A stretch of DNA of 21,947 bases from an uncultured Bacteroidales bacterium (GTDB lineage: Bacteria > Bacteroidota > Bacteroidia > Bacteroidales > Paludibacteraceae): assembly GCA_946619625.1 (NCBI GenBank), contig CAMOMF010000203.1, positions 1-21,947 on the forward strand. The letters run 5' to 3'. Each line of letters opens with the position of its first letter. Positions within the stretch are counted from its first letter, which is position 1. This document shows, piece after piece, positions 13,763 through 21,420 of this stretch. The position numbers were made by a program, and so were the translations under genes. A model generated the notes under the pieces. It did not search any database. It had not been told where the DNA came from and saw nothing but the letters and a program-made list of their open reading frames with translations.

Positions 13763-15688
13763 ATGCCATTTGATTTCAACACACTATCCGTGCCCTCAAC
13801 CCAGCAACCGGAACCCGCCAAGCCGGATATGGCCAATGTTACCATCCGCGTCGATGCCGATGCAATTATGCTTTGTGATGGAGAATATATAGATGGACTT
13901 CAACTTAAAGCTGGAGTGATAGCGAAAACACAACTCCCAGTCGGACAACATTTGTTGGAGTTTATAAGTGAAAAGTTTACCGACATCAAAGTGGAAAAAG
14001 TGGTAGAATGGCCGGAAGCCGGAAAAAACTATTTGGAGATAATCAGCGACTTAAAAGCATCCGTCGACAAAAGGGTTGCTCAATTGGAGCAACAACGCCT
14101 GGCGGAAGAAGCAGAACGGAAACGCAAGGAAGAAGAAGCTGCGCGCAAGAAAGCCGAAGAAGAAGCCGAGAGAAAACGCAAGGCCGAAGAAGCCGAAAGA
14201 AAACGCCAAGCGGAAGAGGCAGAGAGGAAGCGCAAGGCGGAAGAGGCAGAGAGAAAACGCAAGGCCGAAGAAGCCGGGAGGAAACGTAAGGAAGAAGAAG
14301 CTGCGCGCAAGAAAGCCGAAGAAGAAGCCGAAAGAAAACGCAAGGCCGAAGAAGCCGAAAGAAAACGCCAAGCGGAAGAGGCCGAGAGGAAACGCAAGGC
14401 GGAAGAAGCTGCGCGCAAGAAAGCCGAAGAAGAACGTATCCAAAAAATGACTCCGAAACAAAAATTCGAGGAAGGAAAGAAACTGCTGAAACAGGATTAC
14501 GATTGGGGTCTTGAGGTGATAAAGATGGCTTCGAAAGAAGGACTGGCGGAGGCCTCCAAATTCTTGGCTTTCGGATTTGCAGATGGCGATAATGGCATCG
14601 AAGAGGAGGAAGACTTGGCATTGGACTATTTCCTGGCATTCTTGAAACAAGCGGATAAAGACGACAAAGATATTGCCAAAGTTAACTATAAGTTAGGATA
14701 TAGTTATCAATATGGGAGCAATGGCGCACCTGAAGACTTTAAAAAGGCCGTCAAATACTATGAACAGGCAACCAAACTTAGGGATGTTGAATCATTACGT
14801 AATCTGGCATTTGGTTATGACTTTGGTCAGGGGTGTTTTCCGAAAGATGGAGAAAAAGCCCTGCAATACTATTTGAAATTTGTTGACAAGGGTGACGAAA
14901 CGTATGATGACTACGAGAAGGCACTATACAATCTTGGGGTAATACATAAAGAAGGATTGTATGGCGCTGAAAAAGATCAAAAAAAGGCGATTTCTTACTA
15001 TAAAAAATCCGCCGAACTTGGTTATAAAAAAGCAAAAGACCGCATAAAGGAAATTGAAGAAGAGGAAAAGAAACGATTACAGGAAATTGCCAATAGGGAG
15101 CGGGAAGAGGCCGAGCAAAAGGAATTGAGAAGAAAACGAATCAGAAGGTGGAGTATTTTTTCCCTCGTTTATTTCTTTATTGCTATTTATGATATCGTAG
15201 TCCTTCAGGATGGTGGAATCGCTTTTTGTTATGGTTTGATCTATCTTTGCTTTTATTGGGCAAATCATTTTCGATTTAAAGAAGATAAATACAAGGCTAA
15301 AAGAGTTAGTTATTTAGTGCCATTATTGCCGGTCACTATGACGACTTTGGCTTGTATGAATGAAGAAGGTTTTGACTTGTCCTCAACTTGGGGTTGGCTA
15401 GTATTCTTTGTTTTTTCGTTAATAATCATATTCTACAAAGCCATTATGTATGGCGAGTTCTTTGGTAAATTAGCTGACGGTATGGGGGCAGCAGGGGATA
15501 TGTTATCAAAGTATACTTCTGATAAAGAACAAGGGATGTATCACTTACAAAAAGCGAATGAGCTTAGTGGTGACGAGGCTAAGAGAGAAAGAGAAAAAGC
15601 TATTTATCACTTAGAGAAAGCCGCAGAACAGGGTGACGATGAGGCAAAAGTTCTATTGGTTAACCTTAAGTTTCTTGGTAAGAATTAA
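13763..15688 (+). CDS. PEGA-like / charged-helix / Sel1-repeat membrane protein (paralogue A)
   Basis: This 641-residue protein has five recognisable parts. The first is a short Pro/Gln-rich leader (1-22). The second is a beta-rich PEGA-like domain (about 24-98, MLCDGEY...LPVGQHLLEF). The third is a highly charged Ala/Glu/Lys/Arg helix (about 102-226) built from nine-residue AEEAERKRK units. The fourth is a set of Sel1/TPR-like repeats (about 234-425). The fifth has about four hydrophobic segments (462-480, 484-500, 514-531, 543-563), then another Sel1 unit (587-632). No signal peptide is present, so the N-terminal part should be cytosolic with a membrane anchor near the C-terminus. Sel1 repeats usually scaffold protein complexes. 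It is one of three tandem paralogues after the WXG-like genes and the only one with membrane segments. The helix carries a 162-bp internal duplication. Confidence 0.75.
   Translation: MPFDFNTLSVPSTQQPEPAKPDMANVTIRVDADAIMLCDGEYIDGLQLKAGVIAKTQLPVGQHLLEFISEKFTDIKVEKVVEWPEAGKNYLEIISDLKASVDKRVAQLEQQRLAEEAERKRKEEEAARKKAEEEAERKRKAEEAERKRQAEEAERKRKAEEAERKRKAEEAGRKRKEEEAARKKAEEEAERKRKAEEAERKRQAEEAERKRKAEEAARKKAEEERIQKMTPKQKFEEGKKLLKQDYDWGLEVIKMASKEGLAEASKFLAFGFADGDNGIEEEEDLALDYFLAFLKQADKDDKDIAKVNYKLGYSYQYGSNGAPEDFKKAVKYYEQATKLRDVESLRNLAFGYDFGQGCFPKDGEKALQYYLKFVDKGDETYDDYEKALYNLGVIHKEGLYGAEKDQKKAISYYKKSAELGYKKAKDRIKEIEEEEKKRLQEIANREREEAEQKELRRKRIRRWSIFSLVYFFIAIYDIVVLQDGGIAFCYGLIYLCFYWANHFRFKEDKYKAKRVSYLVPLLPVTMTTLACMNEEGFDLSSTWGWLVFFVFSLIIIFYKAIMYGEFFGKLADGMGAAGDMLSKYTSDKEQGMYHLQKANELSGDEAKREREKAIYHLEKAAEQGDDEAKVLLVNLKFLGKN
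14117..14413 (+). repeat. 162-bp in-frame tandem duplication in paralogue A
   Basis: Residues 119-172 are repeated almost exactly from residue 173 to about 217. The DNA of the two copies (14117-14278 and 14279-14413) differs at only a few bases. Within each copy a 27-bp (nine-residue) unit is itself iterated. This points to recent expansion by recombination or slippage, changing the length of the charged helix by whole units without frameshift. Confidence 0.8.
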
Positions 15689-15697
15689 TATAATGAA

Positions 15698-15730
15698 ATA
15701 AAGTCAATGGCACTAGATTTTAACACACAA
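15698..15730 (+). promoter_or_regulatory. Start region shared with 17032
   Basis: The nine bases before the ATG at 15707 (ATAAAGTCA, 15698-15706) and the first 17 bases of the gene are identical to those at 17032-17057. This conserved block fixes the starts of paralogues B and C, and shows that their duplication included the translation initiation region. Confidence 0.7.
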
Positions 15731-16960
15731 CCCGCAGCTTCTGCTCAGCAGCCAGAACCGGCCAGCCAATCCGATATGGCCTACGTTACCATCCGCGTAG
15801 ATGCCGATGCATTTATGCTGTGTGATGGAGAATACATGGAAGATATCCAGCTTAAGGCCGGAATAATTAAGAAAATGCAACTCCCTATCGGCCAACATCT
15901 GCTCGAGTTCATCAATTCAGACAACCCTGACATAAAAGTAGAAAAGCAAGTTGACTTCCCTCTTCCCAACAGAAACTATCTCGTGCTGGTTAACGAGCTG
16001 AAAGCACTTGTCGACAAAAGGGTTGCTCAACTGGAACAGCAACGCATGGAAGAAGAAGCCGAGAGGAAACGCAAAGCAGAAGAGGCTGCACGCAAGAAGG
16101 CCGAAGAAGTGGCTGAGAGAAAACGTAAGGCTGAAGAGGCAGAGAGGAAACGCAAGGCTGAAGAGGCAGAGAGGAAACGTAAAGCAGAAGAAGCCGCGCG
16201 CAAGAAAGCCGAAGAAGAAGCCAAAAGAAAACGCCTGGAAGAAGAAGCTGCTCGCAAGAAGGCCGAAGAAGAGGCTGAAAAGAAACGCAAGGCAGAAGAG
16301 GCTGCACGCAAGAAGGCTGAAGAAGAACGTGTCAAGAAAATGACTCCGTCTCAAAAGTTCAAAGAGGGTAAGAAGATCCTGGAAGATGATTACGATTGGG
16401 GCCTTGAGGTGATAAAGATAGCCTCAAATGAGGGGCTGGCGGAGGCTTCTAAATTCTTGGCTTTCGGGTTTGCAGGAGGTGAAAACGGAATTAAGAAACA
16501 GGAGAGTTTGGCATATGATTATTTCCTGGCATTTTTGAAACAAGCGGACAATAATGACAAAGATCTCGGCAAGGTCTACTTTAAGTTAGGATACGGTTAT
16601 CAATATGGAGAGTTCGGCGCTTCCAAAAACTTTGAAAAATCTGTCAAATACTACGAACAAGCAGCCAAACTTGGTTATGTTGAAGCATTAGCCGAACTGG
16701 CATTTGGTTATGACGATGGTGATGGCTGTTTCCCAAAAGACGAGGAAAAAGCCTTGAAGTATTATTTGGAGTTCGCGGCCAAAGGCAATGAAACATACGC
16801 AAGTTACAAGGTTGTGTTGTTTATTTTGGGTACTATATATTTTTTTGAGCTGAATGGTGTAGAACGGGACAAACAGAAGGCGTTTTCTTACTATAAAAAA
16901 TCCGCAGAACTTGGATATCAAAGAGCGAAATATTGCCTAATAGCGATGGGATCCGAGTAA
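15707..16960 (+). CDS. PEGA-like / charged-helix / Sel1-repeat protein (paralogue B)
   Basis: This 417-residue soluble paralogue of the upstream protein has the same order of parts. The leader (1-23) is followed by a PEGA-like domain (25-100, MLCDGEY, LPIGQHLLEF). A charged Ala/Glu/Lys/Arg helix (about 104-210) comes next, then Sel1 repeats (about 216-412: KYYEQAAKLGY, SYYKKSAELGY). It lacks the membrane part. The charged helix has its own order of units, not simply copied from A, so repeat number evolves independently. Its start is 18 bp after paralogue A. Residues 62-105 are nearly identical to paralogue C at both protein and DNA level, suggesting recent duplication or gene conversion. It is probably a cytosolic scaffold. 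Confidence 0.75.
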   Translation: MALDFNTQPAASAQQPEPASQSDMAYVTIRVDADAFMLCDGEYMEDIQLKAGIIKKMQLPIGQHLLEFINSDNPDIKVEKQVDFPLPNRNYLVLVNELKALVDKRVAQLEQQRMEEEAERKRKAEEAARKKAEEVAERKRKAEEAERKRKAEEAERKRKAEEAARKKAEEEAKRKRLEEEAARKKAEEEAEKKRKAEEAARKKAEEERVKKMTPSQKFKEGKKILEDDYDWGLEVIKIASNEGLAEASKFLAFGFAGGENGIKKQESLAYDYFLAFLKQADNNDKDLGKVYFKLGYGYQYGEFGASKNFEKSVKYYEQAAKLGYVEALAELAFGYDDGDGCFPKDEEKALKYYLEFAAKGNETYASYKVVLFILGTIYFFELNGVERDKQKAFSYYKKSAELGYQRAKYCLIAMGSE

Positions 16961-17040
16961 AAGAAATGTTTCGAAGAGGTATATGACGACATGATAATGT
17001 TTCTTGAGAACAGTATAAATATTGAAAAACTATAAAGTCA

Positions 17041-18159
17041 ATGGCACTAGATTTTAATATATCACCGTCTGCATTCCCGCAGCCGGAACCCGCCAAGCCT
17101 TCTGGCATGGCCAATGTTACCATCCGCGTAGATGCCGATGCATTTATGCTTTGCGATGGCGAATATATGGAGAATCTCCAGCTTAAGGCAGGAGTAATAT
17201 CAAAAACTCAACTCCCTGTCGGCCAACATCTGCTCGAGTTCATCAGTTCAGACAACCCTGACATAAAAGTAGAAAAGCAAGTTGACTTTCCTCTTCCAAA
17301 CAGGAGCTATCTCGTGCTTGTTAACGAGCTGAAAGCACTTGTTGACAAACGTACTGCTCAGGTAGAACAGCAGCGCCAGGCGGAAGAGGCCGAGAGAAAA
17401 CTCAAGACCAAAGACGCCTCTGCTGCGATGGACTCACAAGACGAAACAGATACTGACGATTGTTCAAGGCAAGAGTCCCTGAAACAAAAGTTTGAAGAAG
17501 GAAGAAGAATTGTTAAACGAGGGGGAATGGACTACAATCGCGGTCTCGAGATGATAAAGACTGCTTCAAAAGAGGGGCTAGCCGAGGCTTCTAAATTTTT
17601 GGCATTCGGATTTGCCTATGGTCATAATGGCATCAAGAAGGAGGAGGAATTGGCAGGGGGTTATTATCTGGCTTTTATAAAGCAGGCTAAGGAGGACGAC
17701 GAAGATCTTCCAAGAACGTACGATGCTTTAGGGGCGATTTATGCTGAGTACGAACGCTACTCTTCTTCAAGCTCTTCAAAAAAAGCAAATCGAAAACAAG
17801 CCGAAGAGTATTATGAACAAGCGGTCAAACTCGGTTATTATAAGTCTATATTCCATTTGGCCGAATTATATCATGGCTGGAATGAGAGAAAGAGTTTGAA
17901 ATATTATTTGGAATATCTTTCCAAGGGCGACCAAACGATTTATGAGTACGTCCAATCGTGTTTAGTAGTTGGTCGCAAATATTATGATGGGGAAGGCACT
18001 AATATAGACAAAGAAAAGGCGTTTACCTATTGGAAAAAGGGGGCCGAACTTGGTGAGGCTAGATGTTTACATAGAATAGAAAAGTATTTTAAAGGTCGTT
18101 TAACTGATTCGGAACTACGTCAACTGAACAAAGGCCTCGAAGGGAGACTGTTAATTTAA
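17041..18159 (+). CDS. PEGA-like / Sel1-repeat protein with shortened linker (paralogue C)
   Basis: This 372-residue paralogue has the leader and PEGA-like domain (about 24-99) but only a remnant of the charged helix (104-122). The rest is replaced by a short Asp/Ser/Thr-rich linker (about 123-145). Sel1-like repeats follow (about 147-355: EYYEQAVKLGY, TYWKKGAELGE), with a Ser-rich insertion near 237-245. No membrane segments are seen. It follows paralogue B after an 80-bp gap in which I see no gene. A different linker length between conserved end domains suggests that the three paralogues position the PEGA-like domain at different distances from the Sel1 scaffold. Confidence 0.75.
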   Translation: MALDFNISPSAFPQPEPAKPSGMANVTIRVDADAFMLCDGEYMENLQLKAGVISKTQLPVGQHLLEFISSDNPDIKVEKQVDFPLPNRSYLVLVNELKALVDKRTAQVEQQRQAEEAERKLKTKDASAAMDSQDETDTDDCSRQESLKQKFEEGRRIVKRGGMDYNRGLEMIKTASKEGLAEASKFLAFGFAYGHNGIKKEEELAGGYYLAFIKQAKEDDEDLPRTYDALGAIYAEYERYSSSSSSKKANRKQAEEYYEQAVKLGYYKSIFHLAELYHGWNERKSLKYYLEYLSKGDQTIYEYVQSCLVVGRKYYDGEGTNIDKEKAFTYWKKGAELGEARCLHRIEKYFKGRLTDSELRQLNKGLEGRLLI

Positions 18160-18172
18160 GCAAGGAATTGTT

Positions 18173-18979
18173 ATGCCACCAATAGAAAACATAATTATAC
18201 AAAAGATTACTAGTTGCTTGGGTAAAGAACCTGTTATGTATCAAAAATTATCCGGCAAGCTTAGTCGGGACCACAAGGACGTCGAAACTTTCCAGAATGC
18301 ACTGGCCACAGAACTTGGAGGAAAACCAAAGATCAACACCGAACACCAGCTATTTGCTAACATAAATGGATGGAATGGGACTCGTGATAGCGCCGACATT
18401 TGGTTTGGTTCTTACTCTGGTTACGAACTGATTATTGAATTAGACGCCACTCGTGCCGATCAGGTCGCAAAAAAAATGCAATCTCGATTTTGTTATTGTG
18501 TAATAAACAAAAGCAATCTGCCGGTCATATATGTTGCCTTTCTCTACAAAGGGACAGCGTCAATGAACTCAGAAGAATGCAAAAAGTATTTTAGGATGGG
18601 CGCTGCCGTTCTCCATAAAATAAATCCGAACAATATTCTAATAGGATATATGATTGGCAATAACCTCGCGAGTGATGAGCATTATATATTTAAGTCAATG
18701 CCCCCAACAACCATTAATTATGATGTTGATTTTGTCACGCTGAAGGAAGGATATACACAATTTCTTCTTGAAAAAAACATCAGGTCTGTTGATAACTATA
18801 TGTTGCCCCTCAACCAGATCGAACAACTTGGAAAGCAAAGAGGTCTTTTTGTTAATAGTTTAAAAACCAGTGCAAATAAGCTTGGATTTATAGAAAACAC
18901 CATATACAAGAAGCCTCTGTCAAAAAATCAAAAGGCATATTGGAATCTGTTTATTAATTTTTTACAACAATACCCTTAG
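18173..18979 (+). CDS. Unknown protein, possible PD-(D/E)XK nuclease fold
   Basis: This 268-residue protein has no sure family assignment. The centre reads like a restriction-endonuclease-type core: D75 in SADIWF at the end of one strand, a turn, then the strand ELIIELD with E89 and D91. A helix with R94, D96 and K100-K101 follows (ATRADQVAKKMQSR), then two hydrophobic strands (FCYCVIN, VIYVAFLY). This D...ExD...K pattern is compatible with PD-(D/E)XK relatives, though the usual ExK lysine is not in place. The N-terminal 60 residues are mixed and the C-terminal 90 helical. No signal peptide is present. It starts 13 bp after paralogue C, so it belongs to the same operon. An immunity, nuclease or adaptor role cannot be decided from sequence. 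Confidence 0.5.
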   Translation: MPPIENIIIQKITSCLGKEPVMYQKLSGKLSRDHKDVETFQNALATELGGKPKINTEHQLFANINGWNGTRDSADIWFGSYSGYELIIELDATRADQVAKKMQSRFCYCVINKSNLPVIYVAFLYKGTASMNSEECKKYFRMGAAVLHKINPNNILIGYMIGNNLASDEHYIFKSMPPTTINYDVDFVTLKEGYTQFLLEKNIRSVDNYMLPLNQIEQLGKQRGLFVNSLKTSANKLGFIENTIYKKPLSKNQKAYWNLFINFLQQYP

Positions 18980-19123
18980 CAATAGTTATAAAACAGATTG
19001 TTTATAATTATTGGGATGGTTCTGTAAGATTAAGGATTAAAAAAAAGAAATTGGTTTTTCAGAAAGTTCAACCAAAATTTATACAAACAACAGTAAAAGT
19101 TTTCTGTGAAATTAGTTGCAGTT
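18980..19123 (+). other. AT-rich intergenic spacer
   Basis: This 144-bp A/T-rich gap interrupts the tight packing of the operon. TTGGTT (19051-19056) can pair with AACCAA (19070-19075) over a 13-nt loop. No clear TTTG-N20-TAnnTTTG promoter and no strong terminator are visible, so I cannot say whether a new transcript begins here. Confidence 0.5.
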
Positions 19124-20545
19124 ATGAAATCCCAACGTCACAACTATTTGAATTCCATTAAAGAAGCATTTAGTGCCACAAAATACCAGATGCTGATATC
19201 GCTGGGTATTGTCTTGCTTTTGACATTACTCCTGTCCGCCATATTTTACATTGTAGAGAAGATTGCACAGCCCGACGTCTATACAGGCTGGGGAGATGCT
19301 TTTGTGTGGGCTTACACCCGGTATATCGAGGCCGGTGATGGTGTATTCGAGGGAGGACCCGTTACCATTGTCGGAAAGATCATAGCATCACTTTTGGGTT
19401 TTATCGGCCTTGCTCTTGTCGCCATTCCTGCAGGTTTGATAGGGTCCGGATTTACTGATGCCATCGAAAAAGAGCAACGTGAGAAAGAGCTGGAAGAATA
19501 CCGTCGTCGTATGCGTAAGTCTTTTCGCAGAACGCGTGATAAGACTCTTCGTGATTATCTTGACAAATTGCCGGATAAGAGCAGAGAAACATCGAATACC
19601 ATGTTATTTGTGTCTCAACGTGTGCCCGTTGCGAGACTGCAACTACGTCTCGGTATTGACACGAAAGATATCTTTGATGTTTGCAAGAAATTCCCAGAAT
19701 TCCGATTAAAAAACTTGGCGGAATCTTTTAGCGATGAAGAATTCCACACGGACCGTTTCGTTGTTGAGCATTTCCCCTTGAACAATGATGAGTCTTACGG
19801 GTGGAAAATAAATCGCAAATCACGGGTTACGATTGTTTCTACCAGCAGTTTTATAGATAACGGAACCGGATGGTTTACATATTACTTGGCAAAATTTGGG
19901 GGGTTCAACTATATTAGTAAAGATGTTGAAGCTGATCCTGTTGAAACTGATTCCTTCTTCAATCTTTCTAATGACCCACTTTACAACGGACAACCTCTGA
20001 GTAAGTTAAATGAAAAGAAAGATAAAGAAGCAATAAAGATCCTCAAGCAAAAACTAGATCACCGATTGGCTTTTCTCGATGATATCCGTAGCATGGTCAC
20101 GAATGAAGATTCTTGGATAATCATATTTGCCGGTTATTCCAAGAACTCCATGAATCCGAAGGATTTTCATTTTGCTGACACGAAGGAAAATGGGGCCGAA
20201 TCAACGGTTAGACAGCAGAAAGTGTACACAGCTTTGCGTCAACGGTTGGCAGATATGCTACAAGATGAGTTTCATCTGGAATCTGAACAGCACTCAGAGC
20301 GTTTTCGTCTATTAGATACCAATTTAGGATACAGACTGCAAGAACAAGGGATTATTGCTAACTCGTTTGTTCTGCGACCTTCATATGATGTCATCAACTT
20401 CGACAACCGCAAGTTGTTGATTGCATATCGTCTCGCCAGCTGTATAAGTGAAATGCTTGATAATGGTCGGGGAATCCTTCCGGAAGACCTTGTGGATTTA
20501 GGCAAAACGGGCTTTGGTTATTCAGAAAGTTCATCTTTAGATTAA
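19124..20545 (+). CDS. Two-TM pore-loop channel-like protein with large cytosolic domain
   Basis: The N-terminus has the layout of a two-TM potassium-channel-family pore. Numbered from the ATG at 19124, TM1 is about 24-44, a re-entrant pore segment about 56-73, and TM2 about 81-109, with the typical ALVAIPAGLIGSGF ending. The selectivity filter is not TVGYGD but reads T-R-Y-I-E-A-G-D-G. A conventional K+ channel is therefore doubtful, and altered ion selectivity or a sensor is possible. A charged helix (about 112-140) leads into a cytosolic region of some 330 residues, of alternating alpha/beta character, which I do not recognise. A GTG 18 bp upstream (19106) is in frame, but the ATG gives a normal start. 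Total length is 473 residues. It is the second membrane protein of the region after Sel1 paralogue A. Confidence 0.65.
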   Translation: MKSQRHNYLNSIKEAFSATKYQMLISLGIVLLLTLLLSAIFYIVEKIAQPDVYTGWGDAFVWAYTRYIEAGDGVFEGGPVTIVGKIIASLLGFIGLALVAIPAGLIGSGFTDAIEKEQREKELEEYRRRMRKSFRRTRDKTLRDYLDKLPDKSRETSNTMLFVSQRVPVARLQLRLGIDTKDIFDVCKKFPEFRLKNLAESFSDEEFHTDRFVVEHFPLNNDESYGWKINRKSRVTIVSTSSFIDNGTGWFTYYLAKFGGFNYISKDVEADPVETDSFFNLSNDPLYNGQPLSKLNEKKDKEAIKILKQKLDHRLAFLDDIRSMVTNEDSWIIIFAGYSKNSMNPKDFHFADTKENGAESTVRQQKVYTALRQRLADMLQDEFHLESEQHSERFRLLDTNLGYRLQEQGIIANSFVLRPSYDVINFDNRKLLIAYRLASCISEMLDNGRGILPEDLVDLGKTGFGYSESSSLD

Positions 20546-20622
20546 ATTTTCAAAATAAGATTCTATATTATAGTAACTAACTTATAAAACCTCTCGATGT
20601 AAAGGTAATCGTATGCTTATTT

Positions 20623-21048
20623 ATGGGCAAAAAAACACTTATTCCGAAGGACAGCAAATTCATTAAAAGCGTAAACGTTGATGGAGAAGATTGTGGCCGC
20701 TTTGTTGAAGGCAATGAGGTTTTAAGCCGTTGGTTTCAAGGCAAACAGGAGTTGAAAGAAATAATCATACCCGAAGGATTTGAGAGAATACAATCCGAGG
20801 CCTTTCGCGATTGTACGTCCCTGACAACTGTTACCCTTCCGGAGTCCTTAAGTTACATAGAAGAGAATGCCTTTATTGGCTGTTCAGCATTGGAGAAGGT
20901 AATTCTTCCTCCTTCCGTGGAAAATATCATATATAATCTAAAAGCTAACGGAGATATTAAGGGTTTTATAAATCTCGAATCGGACGATCTCGTTAACCGT
21001 TTGAAAGAAGGTACTCCTCTGGACTTTAAGCCGGATGTTTGGCAATGA
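20623..21048 (+). CDS. Short LRR_5 (BspA-like) leucine-rich-repeat protein
   Basis: This 141-residue protein has two full 23-residue BspA/LRR_5 repeats (44-66, LKEIIIPEGFERIQSEAF; 67-89, LTTVTLPESLSYIEENAF) and the start of a third (90-102, LEKVILPPSVENI). Such repeats normally mediate protein binding and are usually found on secreted or surface proteins in Bacteroidales. This one has no signal peptide or anchor and only a short array, so it is probably cytosolic. The N-terminal 40 residues and the C-terminal 40 residues match nothing I know. It follows the channel-like gene by 77 bp and shares its A/T-rich composition, which suggests that it belongs with the accessory region. Confidence 0.7.
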   Translation: MGKKTLIPKDSKFIKSVNVDGEDCGRFVEGNEVLSRWFQGKQELKEIIIPEGFERIQSEAFRDCTSLTTVTLPESLSYIEENAFIGCSALEKVILPPSVENIIYNLKANGDIKGFINLESDDLVNRLKEGTPLDFKPDVWQ

Positions 21049-21082
21049 TCAATCTCATCAATGGTAGACTGAAAGAACACTT

Positions 21083-21418
21083 ATGCTGAACGAAGACCTC
21101 CATACCGAGCACTTCATCATCTACGAGCTGCGGCAGGTGATTGCCGACCCGCAGCCCGACGGGAGACGGTATGTCCACGTGGAACCCATGGGATTGTACG
21201 ACTCGCTGGAAACAGCCGAAGCAGCTTTGCGTTCACACATCCGTGAGCGCAAAGAGCACCTCACTCCGCGCGATCTCAAGCACTACTACCACTGCTGCAT
21301 CGAATACCAGCTTCTCGAGCGAGCGGTACTCAAGCAACCCAACATCGAAGACGATTTCGGTGGATGCCGGACCTATAACGCCGATGGCGAACTCAAACAA
21401 GACGATTTAAACGGATAA
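21083..21418 (+). CDS. Hypothetical protein, 111 residues
   Basis: I do not recognise a family. The protein is polar and probably cytosolic. It opens with a beta-type stretch (EHFIIYELRQVIADPQPDGRR), continues with a helix (SLETAEAALRSHIRERKEH), then HYYHCCIEYQLLERAV, and ends in a Gly/Asp-rich tail. The opening may be a small alpha/beta domain. Its codons are clearly more G/C-rich than those of the genes just upstream. The stop is 2 bp before the next ATG, so it pairs with the downstream Sel1 gene rather than with the LRR gene. Confidence 0.65.
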   Translation: MLNEDLHTEHFIIYELRQVIADPQPDGRRYVHVEPMGLYDSLETAEAALRSHIRERKEHLTPRDLKHYYHCCIEYQLLERAVLKQPNIEDDFGGCRTYNADGELKQDDLNG

Positions 21419-21420
21419 TT

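Noticed and set aside
14043..14650. Two minus-strand open frames of about 200 codons opposite paralogue A
   Set aside because: They are mirror images of the repetitive charged-helix DNA and give Phe/Leu/Ser or Pro/Leu low-complexity peptides. The plus strand has a conserved protein.
19106..19123. GTG start six codons upstream of the channel-like gene
   Set aside because: An ATG follows in frame at 19124, and the extra residues add no recognisable feature. The start is not proven either way.
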